From Planctomycetota bacterium (GTDB taxonomy: Bacteria; Planctomycetota; UBA1135; UBA2386): a DNA stretch of 11,225 nt. The DNA lies in assembly GCA_020425885.1 (NCBI GenBank), contig JAGQRA010000497.1:1-11225 (forward strand), written 5' to 3'. This document shows, one piece after another, positions 1-6,627 of the stretch; position 1 is the first letter of the stretch; each line of letters opens with the position of its first letter. Under the pieces are notes generated by a model. It ran no database searches and had not been told where the DNA came from. It saw only the letters and a program-made list of their open reading frames with translations. The translations under genes and the position numbers were made by a program.

Positions 1-921
1 CCTCGGCGGCGAGCGCCGCTGAAGGGCGCGACCGCCGACGATCAGGGCGAGGAACGTGGGCAGCGCCTCGAAGTAGGCCGGACCGCCGATGAGGTGGCCG
101 TAGACCGAACCGCCGAAACCGAGCGCGATGCCGAGCGAGATCGGCAGGTCCATGTGGACGACACCGGCGCGCAGACCGGCGAACGCCGTCCGGAAGAACA
201 CCGGCCCGCCGACGACGACGCTGACCGCGGCCAGACCGAACAGGACGTTGCCGAACAGGTCGCGCAGGGCGACCTCGCCGGCCTCGGTCGCGCTGTCGAG
301 CCCGAAGTAGAGGCTGACCGCGAGGATCATCGCGTTCATCGCGATGGCGCTGCAGATGCCGAGGCGGACGAGCAGGCCGCTGTCCCTGGTCACGACCCGA
401 CTCGACGGCGCCAGCAGGTAGCCGAAGCGCGCCGCGGTGGCGAGGAACAGCGCCGCGGTGCCCCGGCTGCGTTCGAACAGCAGGGTCGCCCGTCCCAACG
501 ACGGATCGACGCGCAATTCGCGCGCGCCGGGGAGCCGTTGCCACAACGTCTGCAGCAACCAGACGCAGGCCGCGCAACGAATCCCCTGCACGTCGAGCAC
601 CAGTCGCACGACGCCCGCGGTCTCGTTGCGGGCCTCGAGATCGGGCAGCCAGTCGAAGACCGGCACGCGCGGCAGTTCGCCGACCGCTCCGCGGTTGCGC
701 CCCCCGAGCTCGTAGAAGCGCTCGAGCCCCTCGCCGACGAGCAACGCGTGCACGGCTTCACACCCGGCGCAACAGAACGACGTGCCACGCCTTTCTCCGG
801 GCACGGGTAGGCCGCAGTGCGTACACTGAACCGACCTGCGGCCGGCTTCGACCGCATCATCCGGCGAAATCCGGATCGGCGACCTGCGTTCCGTCGCAGA
901 GACTTCGGACTGGAGCCTCAC
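1..921 (-). CDS. ccoI: FixI/CcoI-type heavy-metal (copper) P-type ATPase, N-terminal part only
   Basis: This reading frame enters from the left edge, so only the first 307 residues are visible; CcoI-type ATPases are usually about 800 aa. Residues 33-54 carry a cysteine-rich cluster (CTHCG, then FCCAGC), followed by VHALL and a GL..FY motif, typical of the metal-binding domain at the N-terminus of FixI/CcoI ATPases. Residues 104-150 form a heavy-metal-associated domain with GIRCAACVW at 113-121, the form of the CxxC motif seen in CcoI. Four hydrophobic helices follow (about 184-207, 223-243, 256-278, 281-297). The actuator, CPC and DKTGT regions lie outside the window. In this family the protein sits in the inner membrane and moves copper for cbb3 oxidase assembly, so other cco genes may lie further left (inference). 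GTG at 921 is the only usual start codon upstream of the cysteine cluster in this frame, which is closed by a stop at 973-975. A GGAG touches this GTG too closely to be a good ribosome site, so the start is uncertain. Confidence 0.82.
   Translation of the reverse strand, partial: MRLQSEVSATERRSPIRISPDDAVEAGRRSVQCTHCGLPVPGERRGTSFCCAGCEAVHALLVGEGLERFYELGGRNRGAVGELPRVPVFDWLPDLEARNETAGVVRLVLDVQGIRCAACVWLLQTLWQRLPGARELRVDPSLGRATLLFERSRGTAALFLATAARFGYLLAPSSRVVTRDSGLLVRLGICSAIAMNAMILAVSLYFGLDSATEAGEVALRDLFGNVLFGLAAVSVVVGGPVFFRTAFAGLRAGVVHMDLPISLGIALGFGGSVYGHLIGGPAYFEALPTFLALIVGGRALQRRSPPR
859..876. repeat. Short inverted repeat ATCCGG-N6-CCGGAT near the divergent starts
   Basis: ATCCGG at 859-864 and CCGGAT at 871-876 are perfect reverse complements separated by CGAAAT. 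The site lies about 55 bp upstream of the SafE-like gene and, if GTG 921 is the true ATPase start, inside the first codons of the ATPase gene. It could be an operator for the divergent pair, but a 6-bp repeat in GC-rich DNA may be chance. Confidence 0.25.
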
Positions 922-930
922 CTCCGAGCA

Positions 931-1575
931 ATGACCATCTGGCTGGATAGTTTCGGTTTTGGCGCCCTGAACTCAGTCCATTGCGCGTGCATGTGCGGTC
1001 CGTTGGCGATGATGCTGCAAGGTGGGACCAAGTGCGCACTCTCGTACCACACTGGCCGCATCACGGCCTATGGGGTGATAGGCGTAGCCCTGGGCGGACT
1101 CGGCTCCGCGCTCGGTTCTAACGAATTGGCCACGCCGACCGCAAGCGTCGCATTCGTGCTCGCCGCCGGTCTCGTGATCCTGGCCCTTTCCGGCAGCGCC
1201 GGAGCGTTGCGCATTCCCGGGCTCTCGCGGATCGTGCCGCGGATCACGGCCCGCACGCGGCGTCTGTCGCCGGCGCGCCGCGCCGGCCTGCTCGGTCTCG
1301 TCACGCCGCTGCTGCCGTGCGGCCTGCTGTGGTCGGTGTTCGCGGGCGCCTCGGTCGCCGGCTCCACCTTGGCCGGAGCCTCGGTGATGGTCGGCTTCGC
1401 GCTCGGTTCGCTGCCGCTCCTGTTCCTGGCCCAGTCACAGGCCGGTCGCCTGACGCAGCGCTTCGGACCGCGAACGGTGCAGGCCGTGCAGCGCGCCGCC
1501 ATGCTGCTCGCGGCCGCGGCCCTGGTCTGGCGCGGCTACGCCAATCTGCAGGCCGGAGGCTCCTGTTGCCACTGA
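931..1575 (+). CDS. Sulfite exporter TauE/SafE-family (DsbD-like) membrane protein
   Basis: The product is 214 aa and strongly hydrophobic, with about six membrane segments. Residues 11-24 hold a motif of the type GxxxSxHCxxMCGPL (SVHCACMCGPL), and YHTGR follows at 39-43. Residues 125-163 contain TPLLPCGLLW and a long Ala/Gly-rich helix with a FALGSLP signature. These paired Cys motifs and the repeated half-structure are typical of the SafE branch that neighbours cbb3 oxidase assembly and copper ATPase genes in many bacteria; a role in copper or thiol handling at the inner membrane is therefore likely, not sulfite export as such (inference). The last residues are SCCH, a possible soft-metal ligand tail. 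ATG 931 is chosen because it places the first transmembrane helix and the HCxxMC motif at the usual distance; the same frame is open back to GTG 817 but that extension is hydrophilic and runs opposite to the ATPase coding sequence. No good Shine-Dalgarno sequence precedes the ATG. Confidence 0.85.
   Translation: MTIWLDSFGFGALNSVHCACMCGPLAMMLQGGTKCALSYHTGRITAYGVIGVALGGLGSALGSNELATPTASVAFVLAAGLVILALSGSAGALRIPGLSRIVPRITARTRRLSPARRAGLLGLVTPLLPCGLLWSVFAGASVAGSTLAGASVMVGFALGSLPLLFLAQSQAGRLTQRFGPRTVQAVQRAAMLLAAAALVWRGYANLQAGGSCCH
1555..1559 (+). promoter_or_regulatory. Shine-Dalgarno sequence GGAGG for the TTG start at 1566
   Basis: GGAGG lies inside the last codons of the SafE-like gene and ends 6 nt before TTG 1566. 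It is the best ribosome-binding site in the window and decides the start of the following gene, which would otherwise be ambiguous because its frame stays open far upstream. Confidence 0.65.
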
Positions 1576-2315
1576 GCCTGCGCGTCGCCTCGTGGAACGT
1601 GCACAAATGCACCGGCGGGCTCGACCGCCGCTACGATCCGGCTCGTACCGCCGCCGTCCTCGCCGCGGCCGAGGCCGAAGTCGTCCTGCTGCAGGAAGTC
1701 GCGCAGAACGGCAGCCGGTTCCGCTTCGACCGCCAGGTCGACGTGCTCGGCGATCTGCTCGGCCTGCCCTATCGCAGCTACTTCGTGAACGTGCGATTCG
1801 GCCCCCGGCGCGGCGAGTACGGCAACGCGATCCTGAGCCGCGCCCAGATCCAATCGACCGAGAACGTCGACCTCACGCTGCCGGGTCGCAAGGCGCGTTC
1901 GGTGCTGCATGCCGAGCTGCGACTCCGACAACCCGACGGCCACAGCCGCACGCTCCACGTCTTCAACCTGCATCTCGGCCTGGGCGAGCGCGAACGACGC
2001 GAACAGCTCCGGCGCCTGCTCGAATCGCGACCGATGCAGCGCATCCAATCGCGCACGCCGACCATCGTCGCCGGCGACTTCAACGACGTCTACGGCACCC
2101 TGGGCCAGCGCCTGCTCGAGCCGGCCGGCTTCCGCGGACCCGACCGCCCGCTGCGCACCTTCCCGGCCTGGGCACCGGTGCGCGCCCTCGACTCGCTGTA
2201 CGTTCGCGGCGACCTCGAACTGCTCGACCTCGACCGCTCGCGACAGCGCGGTGCCCGCACCGCCTCCGACCACCTGCCGCTGATCGCGCGGCTGCGATTG
2301 CGGCCCGACCGATAG
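1566..2315 (+). CDS. Endonuclease/exonuclease/phosphatase (EEP) family protein
   Basis: The product is 249 aa from TTG 1566. All the family landmarks are present in order: SWNVH with Asn11; LLQEV with catalytic Glu44; YGNAILSR at 85-92; FNLHLG with His136; VAGDFND with Asp171 and Asn173; LDSLYV with Asp209; and SDHLPL with Asp235-His236 near the C-terminus. These build the metal-dependent phosphodiesterase site shared by DNase I, exonuclease III and phosphoinositide phosphatases. The substrate cannot be told; the compact single-domain form resembles YbhP-like proteins near phospholipid genes in enterobacteria, so a nucleic acid or a phospholipid headgroup are both possible. No signal peptide or membrane segment is visible, so it should be cytosolic. 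The start overlaps the preceding SafE-like gene by 10 bp, suggesting co-transcription and translational coupling. The upstream open frame to 1317 is ignored because it overlaps the membrane-protein gene heavily. Confidence 0.85.
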   Translation: MPLSLRVASWNVHKCTGGLDRRYDPARTAAVLAAAEAEVVLLQEVAQNGSRFRFDRQVDVLGDLLGLPYRSYFVNVRFGPRRGEYGNAILSRAQIQSTENVDLTLPGRKARSVLHAELRLRQPDGHSRTLHVFNLHLGLGERERREQLRRLLESRPMQRIQSRTPTIVAGDFNDVYGTLGQRLLEPAGFRGPDRPLRTFPAWAPVRALDSLYVRGDLELLDLDRSRQRGARTASDHLPLIARLRLRPDR

Positions 2316-2331
2316 CGGGCACGGATGATCC

Positions 2332-2419
2332 AGGACTGATGTCCTGAGTGGGGCACCCGGCCCGATCACGCGGCGCTGCGCCAGCCGTTGCAGGGCGCCC
2401 CACTCAGGACATCAGTTCT
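2332..2419. repeat. 88-bp palindromic element with perfect 20-bp inverted repeat
   Basis: ACTGATGTCCTGAGTGGGGC at 2335-2354 is the exact reverse complement of 2397-2416. Outward, 2334/2417 is a G-T wobble and 2332-2333 pair with 2418-2419; inward, after one A-C mismatch, CCC 2356-2358 pairs with GGG 2393-2395. The central part holds a smaller palindrome, GGCGC-T-GCGCC (2372-2382). Each arm also contains its own dyad: CAGGAC-TGAT-GTCCTG at 2331-2346 and AGGAC-ATCA-GTTCT (one wobble) at 2406-2419. It starts 16 bp after the stop codon of the EEP gene and ends 18 bp before the -10-like box of the next gene. It could be a terminator, a REP- or MITE-like element, or a double operator. No T-run follows either arm, which argues against a simple intrinsic terminator. 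Confidence 0.85.
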
Positions 2420-2437
2420 ACGGGGTGACGCCCGGCG

Positions 2438-2443
2438 TAGACT
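2438..2443 (+). promoter_or_regulatory. Putative -10 box TAGACT for a leaderless transcript
   Basis: TAGACT ends 6 nt before ATG 2450, the normal distance from a -10 box to the transcription start, and no Shine-Dalgarno sequence stands upstream of the ATG except an AGG touching it. The -35 position 17 nt upstream (GTTCTA, 2415-2420) is weak and overlaps the right arm of the palindrome. Confidence 0.45.
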
Positions 2444-2449
2444 GCCAGG

Positions 2450-4231
2450 ATGCGCTTTGCCATCCCCATGATCGGTCTGCTCTGCTGCCTCGCCGACGCG
2501 CAAACCCAGGACCGGACCGACCCGATCGCCATCTTCGAATGGCTGCAGAACCACGGCTACCCCGAGCTCTCCGACAAGGAGTTCGTGCGGCTGAAGATCG
2601 GCGACCGGGTCGAGCACGGTTTCCTGATCAGGGCCGGCGCAAGCACCGCGACCGTGTTCACGATCGATGGCCTCGAGCTCGAACTCGACCGTTCCGACCG
2701 GACGAGCTGGACCGACGCCGCCTTCGAGGAGCACGTCCGCAGTCTGCAGCGACTGGCGGCCGACGACCCGAGCCAGTTCAACCTGCGACATCCCCAGGTG
2801 CCCACCCCCGGCTACGTCACGACCTTCCTCGTCCTGGCCTGGGCTGCCGAACAACGTGGGATGCGGCAGCTGGCAACCGAGCTGATCGCGACCGCGACCA
2901 GGCTCAACCAGGATCGGACCAAGACCCTGGTGAGGCAGCTCGCCGAGGATCTGGTACGAACCGCGCTGTGGCAGCTGTGCCTCGATTTCGCCGACCCCTC
3001 GTTGAGCTGGTCCGAGCTCGCCGCTCGCAGTGACCGGATCGCGCGACGCTATCCGGAGGTGCGGGCCACGGCCAATGCCGACCGCATGCACTCCATCCTG
3101 CTGCGCATGCTGCAGGAGCAGGCGGCGCACGAGGCGGCGGCCGCCGGTCAGGGAAGCCACCTCGACGACCTGGTCTTCCGATTGCGCGAACAGAACGGCA
3201 GTCAGGTCGGGCCGGGCGGCAGCTTCGACGTGTTCGCCGATCCGCGCGGCAACGACAGCCCGGCGGCGCAGCTGCTAGCCGCCGGCGACGCGGCGATCCC
3301 CCATCTGCTGGCGAGCCTGGACTCCGATGGCATGACGCGCTGCGTGATGTACCTCCAGCCGACGTTCTTCTCCCACCGGGTGATGCCCCACGGTGAAGTC
3401 GCGCGCCGGGTCTTCGCGCGAATCACCGGCTACCTGCCGCGCGACAGGGCCGACGGCGCGCGTTGGTGGCAGGACTTCGAGCAGCGCGGTGCCGTTGCGG
3501 TCTATGCCGATGGCGCGGCGCGAGGCGATGCCGAAATGGCCCGGCGCCTGCTCGTCTGCGACAGCGAGGTCGCCCTCGCCGTGATCGGTGAGGCTCTGAC
3601 AACCGTCGCTCCGGACCGGCTGGCCGCGATGATCCGCGTCGCGGGCGGCATCCCGGACTCACAGGTCGCGGACCTACTGCGCACCCACCTGCGCGAGTCG
3701 ACCGCCGGCGATGCGCGCCTGGCGGCGGCCGCCGCGCTCTGCATGCGCGGGGAGATCGACGCCGCGATCACCGGCGTCATCGACGCCTGGCGATCGACCG
3801 ACCCTCGATTGTCGCGCCCCGAGCTCGGCAGGTTCCTGGTCGGGTCGGGGCGGCGGAACGCGCTGCAGGCCGTGTTCGAGCTACCGGACCGGCTCGACGA
3901 TGTCATGCTCACGCTGCTGACTTCCGGGGCAACCTGGCCGGTGTCGGTGCTGCGACCCGATGGCTCCGGCGAGACCGCGGAGTGGACCCGCGCGGAGGTC
4001 GAGCCGGGCCTCGACGAGGACCTCGAGCGCCTGCTCGGCGAGCGCGTCGAGGATGGCAAGTTCAATGTCCAGATCCGTGCGGCGCGCGTCCTCGCCCGCC
4101 GCTGGCCCGCCCTCTACGCCTTCGACAGCATCGCCAAGGTCGACGCGCAGAGGCTGCAGCTGCGCGAGATCCGCACCACATGGCGCCGACGTCAGGGCCT
4201 TCCCGAATTGCCGCAGCAGCAGCGTAGGTAG
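2450..4231 (+). CDS. Exported protein of unknown function with HEAT-like helical segments
   Basis: I do not recognise a named family for this 593-aa protein. Residues 1-18 look like a signal peptide (Arg2, a hydrophobic stretch AIPMIGLLCCL, then ADA-QTQ as the likely cleavage site), so the mature protein is probably periplasmic or exported. No further membrane helix is seen. Residues 20-110 hold a mixed domain with IFEWLQNHGYPELSDKEF. Residues 130-245 are mostly amphipathic helices. Around 272-300 the pattern LLAAGDAAIPHLLASLDSD resembles a HEAT-repeat helix pair, and 318-348 ends in a Trp-rich patch, ARWWQDFEQRG. Residues 360-500 continue as Ala/Leu-rich helices with further HEAT-like spacing, and the C-terminus is basic and Gln-rich. 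Such long secreted HEAT-like proteins with a WW patch recall planctomycete proteins (from memory, not checked). A repeat scaffold for protein binding is the best guess. The gene stands alone behind the palindromic element and converges with the kinase gene 60 bp downstream; that gap holds no convincing terminator. Confidence 0.75.
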   Translation: MRFAIPMIGLLCCLADAQTQDRTDPIAIFEWLQNHGYPELSDKEFVRLKIGDRVEHGFLIRAGASTATVFTIDGLELELDRSDRTSWTDAAFEEHVRSLQRLAADDPSQFNLRHPQVPTPGYVTTFLVLAWAAEQRGMRQLATELIATATRLNQDRTKTLVRQLAEDLVRTALWQLCLDFADPSLSWSELAARSDRIARRYPEVRATANADRMHSILLRMLQEQAAHEAAAAGQGSHLDDLVFRLREQNGSQVGPGGSFDVFADPRGNDSPAAQLLAAGDAAIPHLLASLDSDGMTRCVMYLQPTFFSHRVMPHGEVARRVFARITGYLPRDRADGARWWQDFEQRGAVAVYADGAARGDAEMARRLLVCDSEVALAVIGEALTTVAPDRLAAMIRVAGGIPDSQVADLLRTHLRESTAGDARLAAAAALCMRGEIDAAITGVIDAWRSTDPRLSRPELGRFLVGSGRRNALQAVFELPDRLDDVMLTLLTSGATWPVSVLRPDGSGETAEWTRAEVEPGLDEDLERLLGERVEDGKFNVQIRAARVLARRWPALYAFDSIAKVDAQRLQLREIRTTWRRRQGLPELPQQQRR

Positions 4232-4291
4232 GCGGGCGCGCACGAAGCAGGAACCACCGCGCGACGTGATCGGCGGCGCCGGGCGTTCGCG

Positions 4292-6235
4292 TCAGGCTCG
4301 AACTCCGGCATTGGCCAGGATCTCGCCGACCTTCTGGTGCAGTACCGCCATCTTGATCGGCTTCTGCACGACGCCGCAGAGGCCCGTGCCACGGAAGCGA
4401 TCGAGAACCGCCTGCTCGGCGTAACCACTCGTCAGCAGCACACGGACGTCGGGCCGGATCAGCTTCAGCTCCTTGAACACCTCCTCGCCATCGAGCTTCG
4501 GCATGTTGAGATCGAGCACGACGCCATCGATCGAATCGGCCTGTTCGCGATAGATGTCTATTGCCTGCTGGCCGTTGCTGGCCTGTACGACGTCGATACC
4601 CACGTACCGCAGCATCTTCGACACGACCTTCAGCACCCCCGGCTCGTCGTCGACGACGAGGACCCTACTCGCAGCCGGCGCCGGGCACGTAGTCACGACC
4701 GGTGCCGGTACGGACTCGACCCGCGTTCTCGGCAACACCAGCGTGAACACCGCACCTTCGCCGGGTTCGCTCTCGACCAACAGCTGCCAACCATGGGTCG
4801 TGACGATGCCCTTGACCGCCGCGAGGCCGAGCCCGCGTCCATCGGCCTTGGTCGTGAAGAACGGGTCGAAGATGCGCGCCTTGGTCTCCGCGCTCATGCC
4901 ACAGCCGCTGTCGCGCACCTCGATCTCGACGTAGTCGCCCGCCGCGGTATCGGCGGACAGGCCGCGCCGAACCAGATCCGGATCCGGAAGCGTGATCCCG
5001 CGGGTCGAGACGCGGACCTCACCCTCGTTGTTGCCGACCGCCTGAGCCGCATTGGTGATCAGGTTGAGGATCACCTGGTTGAGATGGCCTCGATCCGCCC
5101 TCACGGCCAGCTCACCCACCAGATCGAAGTGCAGGGTCGCCTTCTTCGAGAGCGAGACCTCGACGAGCTTCGACAGCTCGCGGATCAACGCATTGCATTC
5201 GACGGCCTCGGCCGTGACGGCGCTGCGACCGGCATAGGCCAGCATTTGGGTACACAGCGTGGCCGCACTGCCGGCCGCCGCCACGATCTGCTCGAACATG
5301 CCGCGCAGCTCCGAGCTTCCTTCCGACTTCCTGGCGCCGAGTTCGGCGTTGCCGAGCATCACCCCGAGGAGGTTGTTGAAGTCGTGGGCGACGCCGCCCG
5401 CCAGCACTCCGAGCGCCTCCATCTTGGCGGCCTGCCGCAGCTGGGCCTGGAACTGCTCGCGTTCGACCGCCATGCCGACCATGCGCGCGGCGATCTCGAG
5501 CCCGTCCATCTGGTGCCGCGTCGGCCGGCCAGGCCTGGTGTCGTACAGGGCCATCGCGCCGAGCACGTCGCCATTCATCGCGAGGATGGGATGCGACCAA
5601 CAGGCCGCGACACCGGCCAGCTTCGCGGCCTCGCGCAGATTCCGCCACAGCGGGTCCTCGTTGATGTTCTCGACGATCACCGGCACGTTCCAATAGGCAG
5701 CGGTGCCGCACGACCCGACGGCCGGTCCGATCTCGAGCCCTTCGACGGCGGCGTTGTACTCCGCGGGCAGGCTTGGCCCGGCGCCGACCGTGACGCAATT
5801 GCGTGAGCGATCGATCAGCAGGATCGAGCAGAAGTTGCCGGGGTTTTTCGACTCGACGATGCGAGCCATCGACTCGAGCATCCGCGCCTTCGACTGTTCG
5901 CCGGAAGGGCCGCCGTCCGCACCACCTACTGGCGGCAGGTCATCACTACTCGGCAGGCCGAGAACGAACAGCTCCGGCCCCTCCCGCCGCAACCGCCAAG
6001 TCATCGCGAGCCACTCCCCCGACCTCGTGGCATGGCGGGCGCAGACCGTACCGCCTGGCTCGAGCATCAAAGCGGCCAGGGCAGAGCGATCCGCGGGATG
6101 GATCCAATCGACGAGCGGCCGTCGCGCCAGTTCGGCATCCGTGTAACCGAGTCGATCGCCGAGGTCTCGACCGGCGCGAACCAGCTGGCCGGCCTCGACC
6201 GTTCTCACCATGAGGGAATAGTCGGAGCACTTCAT
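4292..6235 (-). CDS. Soluble hybrid histidine kinase: PAS-like, GAF, HisKA, HATPase, receiver
   Basis: The product is 647 aa from ATG 6235. Residues 10-95 look like a short PAS-type domain (LGYTDAELARRPLVDWIHPADR). Residues 115-262 form a GAF domain with the characteristic GSCGTAAYWNVPVIVENI and a WSHPIL...GDVLGAMALY end. The dimerisation helix has phosphoacceptor His284 in GGVAHDFNNLL. The ATPase domain shows the N-box NLITNAAQAV (391-400), G1 DSGCGM (442-447), F-box IFDPFFTTK (455-463) and G2 GRGLGLAAVKGI (466-477). The C-terminal receiver (523-640) has Asp529/Asp530, phosphoacceptor Asp575 in VVLDLNMP, Thr602/Ser603 and Lys625, so it appears functional. No membrane segment is present, so it senses a cytosolic signal. 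Its receiver lacks an output domain and no partner regulator is adjacent; a phosphotransfer protein elsewhere, or control of its own kinase activity, is likely. TTG 6259 or ATG 6211 are alternative starts; none has a good ribosome-binding site. Confidence 0.9.
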   Translation of the reverse strand: MKCSDYSLMVRTVEAGQLVRAGRDLGDRLGYTDAELARRPLVDWIHPADRSALAALMLEPGGTVCARHATRSGEWLAMTWRLRREGPELFVLGLPSSDDLPPVGGADGGPSGEQSKARMLESMARIVESKNPGNFCSILLIDRSRNCVTVGAGPSLPAEYNAAVEGLEIGPAVGSCGTAAYWNVPVIVENINEDPLWRNLREAAKLAGVAACWSHPILAMNGDVLGAMALYDTRPGRPTRHQMDGLEIAARMVGMAVEREQFQAQLRQAAKMEALGVLAGGVAHDFNNLLGVMLGNAELGARKSEGSSELRGMFEQIVAAAGSAATLCTQMLAYAGRSAVTAEAVECNALIRELSKLVEVSLSKKATLHFDLVGELAVRADRGHLNQVILNLITNAAQAVGNNEGEVRVSTRGITLPDPDLVRRGLSADTAAGDYVEIEVRDSGCGMSAETKARIFDPFFTTKADGRGLGLAAVKGIVTTHGWQLLVESEPGEGAVFTLVLPRTRVESVPAPVVTTCPAPAASRVLVVDDEPGVLKVVSKMLRYVGIDVVQASNGQQAIDIYREQADSIDGVVLDLNMPKLDGEEVFKELKLIRPDVRVLLTSGYAEQAVLDRFRGTGLCGVVQKPIKMAVLHQKVGEILANAGVRA

Positions 6236-6252
6236 GCGAATCGGGCGCGAGC

Positions 6253-6279
6253 CTCGCAACCCACGGGGGTTCGTGCGAG
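6253..6279 (-). promoter_or_regulatory. Stem-loop at the predicted 5' end of the kinase transcript
   Basis: On the plus strand CTCGCAACCC (6253-6262) can pair with GGGT (6267-6270) and TGCGAG (6274-6279), giving a 10-bp stem with a 3-nt bulge and a 4-nt loop. If the TAGCAT box at 6287-6292 is the kinase promoter, transcription would begin near 6280 and the hairpin would sit at the very 5' end of the mRNA. A GAGG lies at its 3' side, about 16 nt from ATG 6235. It could stabilise the message, affect translation or be an operator. Confidence 0.4.
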
Positions 6280-6286
6280 CGGCCGG

Positions 6287-6292
6287 ATGCTA
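6287..6292 (-). promoter_or_regulatory. Putative -10 box TAGCAT for the leftward hybrid kinase
   Basis: On the minus strand TAGCAT fits the TAnnnT form and would start transcription near 6280, about 45 nt before ATG 6235. The hexamer 17 nt upstream (TGGCAG) is a poor -35 match, so this is a weak call. Confidence 0.25.
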
Positions 6293-6614
6293 CCGGATGA
6301 ACTGCGTTGCTGCCAGCCGACGACCGGGCCTGGTTGGGGACGGCGGCGCATGTCCTTGGACGACGCATCATCCCGAAGACGTAGCAGACGCAAAGCGGCG
6401 CCAAGTCATCCGACGCCGACGCGTCAGTAGAAACCCGCAGCCCCGGCTCGATCGTCAGGGCGCGAGGCGGAGTAGGCAGCCGGCAGCGATACCTGCGATG
6501 AAGCGAAGGGTACGAGGTGCGCCCATGACTCCGACCCGCGGCACCAGGCCTTCGGACGGACCCGGTTACCGCACGATCTACCCGAGGAGCCACAAGACAC
6601 CGCCCATCGAAGGC

Positions 6615-6620
6615 TAGAGT
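6615..6620 (+). promoter_or_regulatory. Putative -10 box TAGAGT for a leaderless transcript
   Basis: TAGAGT ends 7 nt before ATG 6628, so transcription would begin at or next to the start codon. A possible -35, AAGACA (6594-6599, four of six to the consensus), stands 15 nt upstream, a short spacer. AGAG inside the box could instead act as a weak Shine-Dalgarno sequence. Confidence 0.45.
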
Positions 6621-6627
6621 CCGACAA

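Larger units (their letters stand above)
6236..6627. other. 392-bp intergenic region between divergent kinase and methyltransferase-like genes
   Basis: This non-coding stretch separates divergently read genes and should hold both promoters. I see a TAGCAT box and a stem-loop toward the kinase, and a TAGAGT box next to the methyltransferase-like start. The middle (about 6300-6590) shows no gene, tRNA or strong repeat. Open frames run across it on both strands, but their composition is Arg/Ser/Pro-rich and they lack ribosome sites, as expected of chance frames in GC-rich DNA. A small RNA cannot be excluded. Confidence 0.6.

Noticed and set aside
94..810. 238-aa open frame on the plus strand
   Set aside because: It lies opposite the ATPase coding sequence, which has clear family motifs; the plus-strand product is Arg/Glu/Ala-rich low-complexity sequence typical of antisense frames in GC-rich DNA.
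1317..1565. Upstream extension of the EEP reading frame to an earlier start
   Set aside because: It overlaps the SafE-like gene by about 250 bp and encodes an Arg/Ala-rich stretch; the GGAGG before TTG 1566 gives a better start at the family boundary.
1536..2369. 277-aa minus-strand open frame
   Set aside because: Antisense to the EEP gene, whose catalytic motifs are complete; the minus product shows no domain.
2321..2423. ACGG direct repeats (2321-2324 and 2420-2423) as a target-site duplication of the palindrome
   Set aside because: The left copy is 7 bp from the element edge and four bases are too few to support insertion.
2366..3160. 264-aa minus-strand open frame
   Set aside because: Antisense to the exported protein gene and runs through the palindrome; no ribosome site and no recognisable motif.
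4237..4263. CGCGC/GCGCG stem as a terminator between convergent genes
   Set aside because: Only 5 bp with a 17-nt loop and no T-run; likely chance in GC-rich sequence.
4337..5806. 489-aa plus-strand open frame opposite the first kinase
   Set aside because: The kinase has every catalytic box on the other strand; the plus product is rich in Arg, His, Asp and Leu with no domain, as in a mirrored frame.
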